This document shows, in pieces, positions 46,286-54,848 of a stretch of 64,000 nucleotides of DNA (position 1 is its first letter; every line of letters starts with the position of its first letter). Below the pieces are notes generated by a model, which saw only the letters and a list, made by a program, of their open reading frames with translations, was not told where the DNA came from and did no database searches. The stretch lies in contig NZ_CP026309.1 of the NCBI RefSeq assembly GCF_002906575.1, positions 3,658,001-3,722,000 of the forward strand, given 5' to 3'. The stretch comes from Salinigranum rubrum (GTDB lineage: Archaea > Halobacteriota > Halobacteria > Halobacteriales > Haloferacaceae). Position numbers and translations under genes: made by a program.

Positions 46286-46601
46286 CTGTCGTGAGTGTAC
46301 CGACTCCGGCGGCTTCCGTCCGTCGGTTTCTCTGACACAGGGTCTCGATTGTGATATCTATCCGTCCATCGAAGAACTGCTCCGAGAGCCACTTCGCAAC
46401 CTCGTTTAAGTACTGTTTAAGTCCCCTATATCTACACAGTATCATAGATGAAAATCGGCGAGGCAGATTTTAATAGCTCAGTTTGGAATCAGCGCTCAAG
46501 CACGGTCGACCGAGGGAGAGCAGTGGGATGTCCCGCTGGGCACACGCCGTGTGCGTCGACGGGACTCTCCTGTTCGGTCAGAACGTGCAGAGAAACCGAC
46601 A
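46286..46601 (+). promoter_or_regulatory. AT-rich promoter region and structured leader before pilin genes
   Basis: 316 bases without a convincing gene. AT-rich boxes cluster at 46403-46437: two GTTTAAG copies (46404-46410, 46414-46420) and CTATATC (46426-46432). If transcription starts about 26 bases downstream, the leader to ATG 46602 is about 150 bases, unusual here where most genes look leaderless. It includes the palindrome CGGTCGACCG near 46503 and a CACACGCCGTGTG hairpin near 46541-46553. Confidence 0.45.
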
Positions 46602-47111
46602 ATGAACTTCAAACAACTCTTCACGGAAGACCGCGCAGTCAGCCCGGTCATCGGCGTCATCCTCATGGTGGCGATCACGGTGATCCTGGCGGCCGTCATC
46701 GGGACGTTCGTTCTCGGGCTTGGTGATCAGGTCTCCGAGAGCGCACCCCAGGCACAGTTTACGTTCGACTTCGACGGGGCAGATTACGTCAACATTACTC
46801 ATGACGGTGGTGATGCGATAGATGCGGAGGATCTCAACGTATCGTCCGGTGTCGATTTCACTATCGACGGTGATGGTGATGGCACATATAACAACTCAGC
46901 CGGAACTTCCGCCGGTGGTGGGTCGAGCGGCGACGCCAGCATCAACCTCGTCGATGCCGGTGAATTCGCCTCCGGTGACTCCGTCTCTGCAGGTGCAACC
47001 ATCAGCATGCAGGCAGACAGCTCGGTCGACTTCACTGGTGAGACGATCCGTGTAATCTGGAGTAGTCCGAACAGCGACAAGACCGCCACGATCGGTCGAT
47101 TCGAGGCATAA
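46602..47111 (+). CDS. type IV pilin (PilA-like)
   Basis: A 169-residue prepilin. The class III signal is short: [11 protein letters not shown], cut by prepilin peptidase before [20 protein letters not shown], the H-domain shared almost identically by haloarchaeal adhesion pilins. The rest is a Thr/Ser/Asp/Gly-rich beta domain ending VRIWSS-type strands ([18 protein letters not shown]). It would assemble into surface filaments for adhesion or biofilm. G+C is lower than in neighbours. A near-copy follows after three bases. Confidence 0.93.
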   Translation: MNFKQLFTEDRAVSPVIGVILMVAITVILAAVIGTFVLGLGDQVSESAPQAQFTFDFDGADYVNITHDGGDAIDAEDLNVSSGVDFTIDGDGDGTYNNSAGTSAGGGSSGDASINLVDAGEFASGDSVSAGATISMQADSSVDFTGETIRVIWSSPNSDKTATIGRFEA

Positions 47112-47114
47112 TCA

Positions 47115-47575
47115 ATGAACTTCAAGAACCTATTCACGGAAGAACGCGCAGTCAGCCCGGTCATCGGCGTCATCCTAATGGTCGCGATTACAGTCATCCT
47201 TGCCGCAGTCATCGGCACCTTCGTGCTTGGGCTGGGCGATCAGGTGTCTGAGAGCGCACCACAGGCTCAATTCGCCTTCGATTTCAGTGGGAGCCCGAAT
47301 GTCATCAATGTGACTCACGATGGGGGGATTCAATCCCCGCTGACCAGCTTCAAGTGAACGTTGGTAGTGAAGTGGCGTGGGCACCCGACGGTGATGATTC
47401 CGGAAGTTGGGCTAACGACGGTGGCAACTGGACGGCTGCTGGGGACGTCGCAGCCGGTGACTCACTGGGGCTTTCCGGCGGATCGGCTTCCGACGGTGAC
47501 TCCGTCCGCGTCATCTGGGCTTCGTCGAACTCCGACAAGACCGCGACCATCGGTCAGGCCGAGTTCCAGTCGTAG
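47115..47575 (+). pseudogene. second type IV pilin, broken by a frameshift
   Basis: Starts [20 protein letters not shown], with the same H-domain and [11 protein letters not shown] segment as the preceding pilin. At the G6 run 47322-47327 the frame is lost and stops at 47357. Adding one G gives [20 protein letters not shown], continuing to [14 protein letters not shown] and the stop at 47575, which aligns with the first pilin ([18 protein letters not shown]). So one base is missing. Restored length is about 153 residues. Tandem duplicate of the neighbour; an assembly error or an on/off slippage site. Confidence 0.85.
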
Positions 47576-47628
47576 ACCGCTGAACACCTTTCTTTATCGC
47601 ACGCTACATTGGTGAGAGGTATCACCGG

Positions 47629-47943
47629 CTACTCCTCGCCAGTGTCGTCACTCGCGTATCGTCGCACCTGAAACGTCTCGTACCCGCCATAAGCCACCTC
47701 CAACGCCCCCATCCACCAGTTCCAGCGGTTCGCCACGCTCTCGTCGGGTGCGTCTTCGAGATTCGTCACGATTTCCTCCACCGACAACGACGCCCCACGG
47801 TCTCGCGCCGCTTTCCCCGAATCGGCCAGGTCGAGCGCCTGGCGGACCACCACGCGGCGCTCGGCGTCGCTGCCGTCGAACGTCTCCCTGAGCGCGCGGT
47901 CGAGTTCGGATTCGTTCACGTCGGAAGCAGGAGTCGGCGGCAC
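47629..47943 (-). CDS. unassigned 104-residue acidic protein
   Basis: Starts at GTG 47943 (VPPTPASDVNESELDRALRE); another GTG eight codons later is possible. Helical and acidic with a Trp-rich core, SVANRWNWWMGALEVAYGGY, followed by a charged end. No domain recognised. It converges with the pilin operon 53 bases away. I see nothing tying it to pilus function. Confidence 0.65.
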   Translation of the reverse strand: MPPTPASDVNESELDRALRETFDGSDAERRVVVRQALDLADSGKAARDRGASLSVEEIVTNLEDAPDESVANRWNWWMGALEVAYGGYETFQVRRYASDDTGEE

Positions 47944-48086
47944 TTCACGCTTCGTGAGACTCCGCGTGATGCTGTCGAAACGTGAGATAACGACGTGGAG
48001 TAGTTCGACGAGAGGACCCCGAAAATCCCGCGCGCTCTCTCATTCTCACCCGTCATCAACGAACGAGACTACCCCGCCGTTGCTTC

Positions 48087-48533
48087 TCAATCCCTCTCGC
48101 GCTTCAGCAACACCGCCTCGCTCGGGACCCGCTGGAAACCGAACCGTTCGTAGAAGTCGACCAGGTCGAGTCGACACTCCAAGACGAGTCGCTCGACGTC
48201 GACGAGTTCGGGATGCGCACAGAGTTCCTCGACGAGTTTCGACCCGAGGCCTCTCCCACGGTAGGGGACGCCGACGACGACGTCCTCGACGAACGCCCGG
48301 TACTCGTAGTCGGTGAGCGCGCGGGCGAAGCCGACCACTTCTGTATCCCGGGTGCGACCGCTCACCACCTCGCGGACGAGGCAGACGACGACGTCGGTGT
48401 GGTCGAGCATCCGACGGACGCCGTCGGCGTCGCGGTCGGCGGCCCACCCCGTCGACCGGAGGAGGCGGACCACGTCGTCGAGGCACCCGTCGGGCACCTC
48501 GTAGGCGACGTCGACGTCGAGTTCGCGTGTCAT
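48087..48533 (-). CDS. GNAT family N-acetyltransferase
   Basis: A 148-residue acetyltransferase. The acetyl-CoA loop is VVGVPYRGRGLGSKLVEELC, preceded by VGFARALTDYEYRAFVEDV (strand beta4 region) and followed by LVDFYERFGFQRVP, the conserved C-terminal Tyr motif. The protein is one compact GNAT domain. Acceptor unknown. Start ATG 48533 (MTRELDVDVAYEV); a longer open frame upstream is rejected because its first 50 residues are unlike the family. Confidence 0.9.
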   Translation of the reverse strand: MTRELDVDVAYEVPDGCLDDVVRLLRSTGWAADRDADGVRRMLDHTDVVVCLVREVVSGRTRDTEVVGFARALTDYEYRAFVEDVVVGVPYRGRGLGSKLVEELCAHPELVDVERLVLECRLDLVDFYERFGFQRVPSEAVLLKRERD

Positions 48534-48845
48534 AGACGCGTCGTCGGGCGGCGGACGTATCAAACGTCCGTTGGGAGTCTCAGTCCGGAGAACTGGAGCG
48601 GTGTACGTCGCTGTGAAGGAGAACGACGAACTGGGCGGGAAGATGGGCAGCGCAAACTGAAGCATGGACAGCACGGGATGAGCCACCGCACGACCGTTCG
48701 GTTGTCTCCGACGCTCTCATCGACGGACCCGAGACGACCCGACGGCACGTCCTTCATCCGTACTCACCACGATAGAGCCCCCACGCTTCGAGTGATTCAG
48801 CGAAGACGAGAGAGAGAGTCTCGACCGTCGAAACGAACCGAATCG

Positions 48846-49874
48846 TCAGTCGGTCGTCGTCGCCTCGGCTTTCACTTCGGCGTCCGACTCCTCGCTCGCG
48901 TCGTCGTCCGCCGACCCATCAGCCGCCCGTTCGCTCGCCGCGAGCGCCTCGTCGAGGCCGTCGACGGGGCGGTCCGGGTTGCCGATGTCGCCCAGGCCGA
49001 GTTTGTACTCGCTCTCGTCGACCCCGTCGCGCAGGCTGGTCCGGCCCCGGTGGGCCGTCACCGCGTCGTCGAGGTGCAGCTTCACCGCCTCTAAGAGCGC
49101 CTCAGCTTCGAGGGGCTGTCCACGCGCTTTCAGTTCGTCCAGCGAAGCGTCGTCGGGCACGTCGAACGCACGCTGGGCGATGATGGGGCCCTGGTCGAGG
49201 TCGGTCGTGACGTAGTGAGCAGTCACACCGGCGATGCGGACGCCCCCCTCCTTCGCCTGTCGGTAGGCGGCCGCGCCGGGGAACGACGGCAAGAGAGAGG
49301 GGTGAATGTTGATGATGCGGTCCTCGTACCGAAAGACCACGTTCGGCGAGAGGATGCGCATGTAGCGGGCGAGGACGACGAGGTCGGCGTCGTACTCCTC
49401 TAAGAGGTCGATGAGTTCGTCCTCGTCGGGCGACCCCTTCCCGTCGCCGACGTCGTGGAAGGGAACGTCGTACCGTTCGGCGAGCGGCTGGAGGTCGTCG
49501 TGGTTCGCGATGACGACCGATATCTCGGCGTCGAGTTCGTCGTTCGCCCACGCGTCGAACAGCATCTCCACGCAGTGTGACTCCCGGGTCGCGAGGACGG
49601 CGATGCGCTTCGTCTCGCGGTCGGCGGGGAAGCGTACCTGGACGTCGACGTCCATCTCCTCCCCGAGGTCCGAAAGCGCCTCGCGGAGCGTCTCCTTCGT
49701 ACAGACCATCCCCGCGGTGTCGGCGTGCAGCGTCATCCGGAAGACGCCGTCGCGGACCGCCTGGTCGACGTCCTCGATGTTGATTCCGCGCTCGAACAGC
49801 AGGGTGGTGAACTTCGCGACGATTCCGGTCTTGTCGTCTCCGATGACCGTGACCTGGGTGTACTCGCGCGTCAT
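48846..49874 (-). CDS. purU: formyltetrahydrofolate deformylase
   Basis: A 342-residue enzyme releasing formate from 10-formyl-THF. The N-terminal ACT domain is TQVTVIGDDKTGIVAKFTTL; the formyltransferase-fold domain has the catalytic Asn-His-Asp set in IINIHPSLLPSFPG, GVTAHYVTTDLDQGPII. A C-terminal extension of about 55 residues is acidic and disordered. The formate could feed formate-dependent purine steps. purS and purQ lie about 0.6 kb away, divergently. Start ATG 49874. Confidence 0.93.
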   Translation of the reverse strand: MTREYTQVTVIGDDKTGIVAKFTTLLFERGINIEDVDQAVRDGVFRMTLHADTAGMVCTKETLREALSDLGEEMDVDVQVRFPADRETKRIAVLATRESHCVEMLFDAWANDELDAEISVVIANHDDLQPLAERYDVPFHDVGDGKGSPDEDELIDLLEEYDADLVVLARYMRILSPNVVFRYEDRIINIHPSLLPSFPGAAAYRQAKEGGVRIAGVTAHYVTTDLDQGPIIAQRAFDVPDDASLDELKARGQPLEAEALLEAVKLHLDDAVTAHRGRTSLRDGVDESEYKLGLGDIGNPDRPVDGLDEALAASERAADGSADDDASEESDAEVKAEATTTD

Positions 49875-50141
49875 ACCGTCACCTCCGACTGTTCGAGACC
49901 GAACATACTCCCGAAAAACGGGCTGCGCGTAAACTCCTTCCGTTTTCCGCAAAACGATTCCTTCGAACGCGAGTAACACGCCCTCCCGAGGACGCGTCGG
50001 GTCGTCTCGGCCGGGGGCTACGACGGGTCAGCCGGTTCGACGACGGCACCGTAGGCGACGACCAGCCCTCGCTCGTCACCGGAGTCCCGACGTCGACCCG
50101 AACGGTGCGCTCGCCAATTGCGCTTAAAACGGAGGACAGGT

Positions 50142-50285
50142 CCCGGGTGACAGTGTTGGCTAGAGCGTACGCCGAGAAGTGCTGCCCGTCACAGACCGGA
50201 CAGCGAACCGGGCCGATAGGCGACGCCGTGGCGTGGACCACACCGCAGCGCTGGCAGACGCGACGGTGAGTTCGGTATCGTACAT
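50142..50285 (-). pseudogene. possible small zinc-ribbon gene with frameshift
   Basis: On the minus strand two zinc knuckles, VCQRCGVVHA and VRCPVCDGQHF, lie 16 residues apart but their frame has no start codon nearby. The ATG at 50285 gives MYDTELTVAS, then loses that frame one base before the first knuckle. One inserted base near 50255-50260 would join them. The end is unclear. The pattern recalls short haloarchaeal zinc ribbons. Weak call. The flanking 49875-50141 and 50286-50447 contain only promoter-like sequence as far as I see. Confidence 0.35.
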
Positions 50286-50417
50286 GGCTCGTGTGCAGGG
50301 CCGGAGGAGTGAAGCATCGACAGTAATGCGGTTCTCACCGGCAGAGAACCGGTTGGCGGCCGTCACGAACGCGAGTGGATATACGTATCCGTGTATATCA
50401 TCCACAGTCCAAAACGG

Positions 50418-50423
50418 CTTTTG
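50418..50423 (+). promoter_or_regulatory. TATA-like box before purS
   Basis: CTTTTG centred 28 bases before ATG 50448; fits a leaderless message and decides between three in-frame ATGs. Confidence 0.45.
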
Positions 50424-50447
50424 CTCATGACCACGCACCCCCGCACG

Positions 50448-50702
50448 ATGACAGCCTACACCGCGACGGTCACGGTGCGCCTCAAACACGGCGTGCTCGA
50501 CCCGGAGGCGGAGACGACGAAGCGCGCGCTCGAACGACTGGGGTTCGAGCTCGACGCGCTCCGCTCCGCCGACCGGTTCGATATCGACCTCGACGCTCCG
50601 TCGGCCCGGGACGCCGAGGACCGTGCCGACGAGATGGCAGAACGCCTCCTCGCGAACCCGACCATCCACGACTACGACGTGGAGGTCACCGAGCGGGAAT
50701 GA
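50448..50702 (+). CDS. purS: phosphoribosylformylglycinamidine synthase subunit PurS
   Basis: An 84-residue structural subunit that joins PurL and PurQ in the FGAM synthase complex (purine step 4). Starts MTAYTATVTVRLKHGVLDPE, continues GFELDALRSADRFDIDLDAP and ends in the usual AERLLANPTIHDYDVEV. Length is exactly that of the family. purQ follows after 108 bases that contain a duplicated hairpin. ATG 50448 is fixed by homology and by the upstream CTTTTG box. Confidence 0.95.
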   Translation: MTAYTATVTVRLKHGVLDPEAETTKRALERLGFELDALRSADRFDIDLDAPSARDAEDRADEMAERLLANPTIHDYDVEVTERE

Positions 50703-50715
50703 CGGTGGCAGTTTC

Positions 50716-50816
50716 GACACCGACGCTCGGTCCCACCACACAGAGGTGTCGGCGGTGACCCTCTCGTCTCCGACACCGACGCTCAGTCCCGCCACACGGA
50801 GGTGTCGGCGGTGACC
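50716..50816 (+). repeat. 45-base direct repeat, each copy a hairpin, spanning the purQ start
   Basis: Copies at 50716-50760 and 50772-50816 differ at four positions. Each begins GACACC and contains GGTGTCGGCGGTGACC, so each can fold through GACACC/GGTGTC. The second copy contains purQ codons GTG ACC at its end; the first holds the same GTGACC without an open frame. It looks like a duplication of the purQ initiation region. Confidence 0.7.
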
Positions 50817-51485
50817 GTCGCTGTCGTCCAGTTCGGCGGGTCGAACTGCGACCGCGACGCGGTGCAGGCGCTCACCCATCTGGGCGTCGACGCGCGGCGC
50901 GTCTGGCACGAGGACGGCCTCCCCGAGGACACCACCGGAATCGTCATCCCCGGGGGATTCTCCTACGGCGACTACCTGCGCGCGGGGGCGATGGCCGCGC
51001 GCTCGCCGATCATGAACGAGGTGCGCGAACGCGCCGAGGCGGGTGTCCCCGTGCTGGGCATCTGTAACGGAGCACAGATCGGCTGTGAGTCGGGGCTCAC
51101 CGAGGGCGCGTTCACGACGAACCGGAGCGCGCGCTTCCAGTGCGAACACGTCTTCGTCCGCGTCGAGCGGGCGGACACGCCGTGGACGCGCGCGTACGAG
51201 GAGGGCGACGTCGTCGAACTCCCCATCGCACACGGCGAGGGGCGGTTCGAGATGAGCGAGGAACGCTACGAACGAGTCGACGAAGAGGGGCGCGTGCTCT
51301 TTCGATACTGTGACAGCGAGGGGAACGTGACGGAGGAGGCGAACCCGAACGGCTCGGTCGGTAACGTGGCGGGAGTGCTCGGAGCGCGCGACACCGTCGC
51401 GGTGTTGATGCCGCATCCCGAGCGAGCGACCCTCCCGGACCTCGGACGCACGGACGGGCAGGGGATACTACAGGGTCTCGTGTAG
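50811..51485 (+). CDS. purQ: phosphoribosylformylglycinamidine synthase subunit PurQ
   Basis: A 224-residue class-I glutamine amidotransferase giving ammonia to PurL. The nucleophile elbow is LGICNGAQIGCESGLTEG with the catalytic Cys; the His-Glu pair is in VLMPHPERATLPD. The N-terminus MTVAVVQFGGSNCDRDAVQA is diagnostic of PurQ. Start GTG 50811 gives the family length; GTG 50802 is also open. The initiation region is duplicated just upstream. It presumably shares a transcript with purS. Confidence 0.95.
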   Translation: MTVAVVQFGGSNCDRDAVQALTHLGVDARRVWHEDGLPEDTTGIVIPGGFSYGDYLRAGAMAARSPIMNEVRERAEAGVPVLGICNGAQIGCESGLTEGAFTTNRSARFQCEHVFVRVERADTPWTRAYEEGDVVELPIAHGEGRFEMSEERYERVDEEGRVLFRYCDSEGNVTEEANPNGSVGNVAGVLGARDTVAVLMPHPERATLPDLGRTDGQGILQGLV

Positions 51486-51560
51486 GCGTATAGGAGCCTG
51501 TCGACACGGGCGACCGTCACGCCGTCGTGCGGTCGCTCGTACGAGGACTCGCGGGGGGAA

Positions 51561-51677
51561 CTAGAGTTCGATCCACGTGGGCGTATCGGTCGCGATCCAG
51601 CCGTCAGCGTTGCCGTCTTCGCGGATCTCGAGCCAACCGTCCTTGTAATGAACCGATTTGTAGGCGTGTTCCGACAT
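51561..51677 (-). CDS. 38-residue haloarchaeal micro-protein
   Basis: A short ORF: MSEHAYKSVHYKDGWLEIRE then DGNADGWIATDTPTWIEL. Three Trp in 38 residues and an alternating strand pattern argue for a folded beta-type peptide, not noise. I recall haloarchaeal DUF7331-type micro-proteins with the same GWLE-R and DAW/GWIA-D layout, but the family name is uncertain. It stands alone between purQ and the RaSEA gene; 51678-51904 beyond it holds nothing I recognise. Confidence 0.7.
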   Translation of the reverse strand: MSEHAYKSVHYKDGWLEIREDGNADGWIATDTPTWIEL

Positions 51678-51904
51678 GGGTGTGGGATAGCGAGGGGCTA
51701 TCACGAGAGTACACGTACTACGGCTACTTTGGTACGCGCCGCTTTCCAGACCCGGAAGGCTCGGCTTACACGCACCAACGGCCGGTTAAGTGATCGAGTT
51801 CGGAGCGGCGGACAGCTGTTGACAGGCCGCACAGTTCGTCTCGCGGGGCCTGAGACGGGCTAAATTGGTTGTTTAGGGCGGACCTACTCTCCTGTTCGAC
51901 CCGC

Positions 51905-52975
51905 TCACCGCGCGAGCGGCATCGCGTAGGCCGCCTCCTCGTCGAGGACCGCGCGCCACGTCGCCTCACAGTCACACGACACCTGGTCGAACACCGACGG
52001 GTCCTGCCGGAGGTCGAAGTCCTTGATGGCGCGCTGGACGCGGTCGTCACACTCGCCGCAGTTGTGCGGACCGCGGTCGGAGCCGTGGCCGACGGGGTCC
52101 GAGACGACGATGGCGTCCGTCCCGGCCGTTCGTTCGAGCACCTCGGCGACCGACCAGAGCCACGGCGGACGATACCCGCCCTGGAAGAACAGTTCGTCGA
52201 CCATCGTGTACCGCTGGACGTTACACGGGTTCATCGAGACCGTGTGGGCGTACTCGGCGCACCGTCGCACGGAGGAGATCATGTCTTCGACCGCCTCGCG
52301 CTCGGTGAGGAACGGCGGCTTCATCAGGAGATACGCCTTGATTCCGGCCCCGGCCGCGTCGGCCTCCTCGCTCGCGGCGATGAAGTCGTCGAAGTCGAAG
52401 TACTTGTTCACGCAGTCGTGTCTGATCCTGTCGGTGGCGGTTTCGAGGCCGACCGCGACGTCGGTCTCTAACCCGTGATCGGTGAAGTCCGCGAGCTTCT
52501 CGCGGGAGACGAAGTCCGGGAGCGACTCGACGACGATGCGCTCCCGACTCGAAAAGGTCGCGGCGATGGCCGCGCGCGTCTCGGCGGGGACCTCCCGCTC
52601 GTCGAGGAACGACCCCGACGTGTAAATCTTGATCAGGGGCGCGGGTTCGTCGGCGTTCTCCGATTCGTGGTCGAGACAGACCTGGATCTGGTCCATCAGC
52701 GCCTCGTGCGGCACCGTGCCGCCCTCGACGCTCTCGGCGACGTACCCGCACATCGTGCAGCCACCGGCGCGCGCCCACCGACACCCACCGGTGTTGAGGA
52801 TGATGGTGAGCGACTGGCGCACCCCGTCGGGCGTGTTGTCCTCGTCGAGCCACACCCGCGTCGGCTCGTGAGGGTCGTACGTCTCCTCCTTCTCCGAGCG
52901 GATGTCGCGCATCACCTGGTTGTGCGCGTCCATGCCGCGACCCCGCTCGTACACCTCGGGCGTTGGCTCACTCAT
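51905..52975 (-). CDS. raSEA: archaeosine biosynthesis radical SAM protein RaSEA
   Basis: A 356-residue radical SAM enzyme that, with the ArcS lysine transferase, makes archaeosine (G+) at position 15 of tRNA. The cluster motif is GCRWARAGGCTMCGY, a Cx7Cx2C form as in this family rather than Cx3Cx2C. Further marks: LIKIYTSGSFLDEREVP, VVESLPDFVSREKL, VGLETATDRIRHDCVNK and MNPCNVQRYTMVDELF. A C-terminal zinc-type cluster is suggested by HNCGECDD and SCDCEA. ATG 52975 is supported by GGTTTTGG about 29 bases upstream. Confidence 0.92.
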   Translation of the reverse strand: MSEPTPEVYERGRGMDAHNQVMRDIRSEKEETYDPHEPTRVWLDEDNTPDGVRQSLTIILNTGGCRWARAGGCTMCGYVAESVEGGTVPHEALMDQIQVCLDHESENADEPAPLIKIYTSGSFLDEREVPAETRAAIAATFSSRERIVVESLPDFVSREKLADFTDHGLETDVAVGLETATDRIRHDCVNKYFDFDDFIAASEEADAAGAGIKAYLLMKPPFLTEREAVEDMISSVRRCAEYAHTVSMNPCNVQRYTMVDELFFQGGYRPPWLWSVAEVLERTAGTDAIVVSDPVGHGSDRGPHNCGECDDRVQRAIKDFDLRQDPSVFDQVSCDCEATWRAVLDEEAAYAMPLAR

Positions 52976-53141
52976 TGCCTCTCCTATCGGGGGGCCGGCC
53001 AAAACCGCTTCGTCTCGACGGTCACGGTGCCGACCGGCGAGGCCGCCGCGTGGGCGAACGACAGACTCGACGGCGACCGGCGGGCGACGATGGTACCGAA
53101 CCGGAGCGCTTACCGCCACGTCGGCGAAACGAACAGTCACC

Positions 53142-53672
53142 GTGTTCCCGCTCGGTCACGCGCTGTTCGGCTACCTGCTCTACGTCGCGTTCGCGTGGAC
53201 AACGAGGCACAGATTGCCCTACGGGCTGACGCTCGGCGCCCTCCTCGTCGGGACGCAGTTCCCCGACCTCGTCGACAAGCCGCTCGCCTTCGTCGGGATA
53301 CTGCCCAGCGGTCGGGCGATGGGCCACTCGCTGCTGTTCGCGGTCGGAGTGCTCGCGGTGGCCTGGGCCCTCGCCCGCCGGTACGACCGCCCACACCTCG
53401 CGGTCGCGTTCGGGTTCGGGCACGTCTCCCACATCGTCGGAGACGTGGTCGTCGTGGACTTCGCCGGGGTCAGGACGGCGGGGAACCTCGAATTCCTCCT
53501 GTGGCCCCTCCTTCCGGTCCCGACGTATCCGGGCGACGTCGTCGCACCCTGGGTCCGCATCGCCGAGTACTACCAGTCGCCGGAACTCTCACCCGGACTG
53601 GTGTTGCTGCCGCTCGCGGTCGCGGTGTTCGTCGCCGTCGAACTCAAGCGACGACGGGCGCTTCCCACCTGA
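53142..53672 (+). CDS. membrane-bound metal-dependent hydrolase (DUF457/YdjM-like)
   Basis: A 176-residue membrane protein starting GTG 53142. The family signature is visible as FPLGHALFGYLLYV at the start, then VGTQFPDLVDKPLAF, AMGHSLLFAVGVLAVAW and FGFGHVSHIVGDVVVV: His and Asp residues arranged at helix ends as in YdjM/DUF457 proteins. Four or five helices. Substrate unknown. Divergent from RaSEA, with a 166-base gap that holds both promoters. Confidence 0.87.
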   Translation: MFPLGHALFGYLLYVAFAWTTRHRLPYGLTLGALLVGTQFPDLVDKPLAFVGILPSGRAMGHSLLFAVGVLAVAWALARRYDRPHLAVAFGFGHVSHIVGDVVVVDFAGVRTAGNLEFLLWPLLPVPTYPGDVVAPWVRIAEYYQSPELSPGLVLLPLAVAVFVAVELKRRRALPT

Positions 53673-53744
53673 CGGGTCGCGAGCGTGCGTCGGGGAGTGG
53701 TGACCGGCCGCGGGAGGTTTGACCCCGCCGTCCGTACGTCGACC

Positions 53745-54803
53745 GTGACCCTCTACCGCCGACGCCTCCTCGCGTTGCTCGCGACGACCGTCGCGGGCTG
53801 TGGCGAGACGACCGAGAGTGGTGTGACGGCGGAGACGCCGACGCCCACGCCGGCGCGGTCGGTGTCCTCCTCGTCGGCGCCGTCGGGCCCGCGAGTCCGT
53901 CGACAGTCCGTCTCGGTCGGAAACCCACGCGCGGAGCCGCAGTTCGTCACCGTCGCGGTCGAGTACCGGGGCTCGACCGCCTTCGTCGAGAGCCTCGAAC
54001 TCGTCCCCGGCGAGCGGCGGACGGTGCGGACGCCCATCGACCGCGGCGGGACGTACGACGTCGTCGTCGAAACCGCGAACGGCGACCGCGCGACGTACCG
54101 CTGGGAGGTCGTCGAGCGTCTCGACGGTCTCGCGGTGACCCTGACCGACGGAATCGGCGTGCTCCGAACGGTCCGGTGTGGCACCGACTGCCGTGTCTTC
54201 GCGGGCGGCGAGCGACTCGACGAACCGCTCGTCGGCGACGGCAGTCCGCGGTGGTACGCGCCGGCGCAGGTCGTTCTCCGCAACCCGGGACCGGCGACGG
54301 AGGTCTCCCTCTCGGTCGCGCTCGACGGGGAGGCGCTCGTCGACGCGCGGTACCGGGTCGACCACGAGGCGCAGGTGGTCGTCCCGCTCACGTACCGGAG
54401 CGGAACCTACCGGGTAGCGGTGGAGGTGGGAGGCGAGCGCGTCGCCGGCGCGTGGCGCGTCCCCGAGGAGCCCTCGCGCGTCGTCGACGTGTCGACCCTC
54501 GCGGTCGGGTGTGGCCCGGCGAACTCGCAGTTGCGCGTCCGGAACGCCGACGGCGAGACGCACGCGGTGACGGTGACCGTCGAGCGCGGCGACACGGTCG
54601 CGTTCGAAGAGCGGTTCGTCCTCGAACCGGGCGGCGGTGCGGCAGTGGTGCCGGTCGACGGGTCCGGACGGTACGAGGTCGGGATACGGCTCGACGGCGG
54701 ACCGGAGACGCGCGAGACGTGGTGGTCCTGCCCGCCGAACGGCCCGGCGGCCGTCGTCGTCGACGCGACGGGGGGCGCGAGCCTCCAGCAGACCGGTCTG
54801 TGA
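53745..54803 (+). CDS. exported lipoprotein with repeated Ig-like domains (paralogue 1)
   Basis: A 352-residue protein. GTG 53745 starts YRRRLLALLATTVAGC, a Tat-like twin-arginine plus lipobox. After a Thr/Pro/Ser linker, beta-sandwich-like modules repeat: QFVTVAVEYRGSTAFVESLE with GGTYDVVVETANGDRATYRW, and later HAVTVTVERGDTVAFEERFV with GSGRYEVGIRLDG. Cys pairs (VRCGTDCRVF; WWSCPPN) may form disulfides. No enzyme motif. A GGTTTGA box 27 bases upstream supports the start. A related, frameshifted gene follows. Confidence 0.8.
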   Translation: MTLYRRRLLALLATTVAGCGETTESGVTAETPTPTPARSVSSSSAPSGPRVRRQSVSVGNPRAEPQFVTVAVEYRGSTAFVESLELVPGERRTVRTPIDRGGTYDVVVETANGDRATYRWEVVERLDGLAVTLTDGIGVLRTVRCGTDCRVFAGGERLDEPLVGDGSPRWYAPAQVVLRNPGPATEVSLSVALDGEALVDARYRVDHEAQVVVPLTYRSGTYRVAVEVGGERVAGAWRVPEEPSRVVDVSTLAVGCGPANSQLRVRNADGETHAVTVTVERGDTVAFEERFVLEPGGGAAVVPVDGSGRYEVGIRLDGGPETRETWWSCPPNGPAAVVVDATGGASLQQTGL

Positions 54804-54848
54804 CGCTCGGACCCGTGGAGATTTACCGACATCCCGCCAGAGACAGGT

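Noticed and set aside
46448-46726. 92-codon frame from ATG 46448 in front of the pilins
   Set aside because: Cys/Arg/Thr-rich, runs out of frame into the pilin gene, and its TATA spacing is not convincing.
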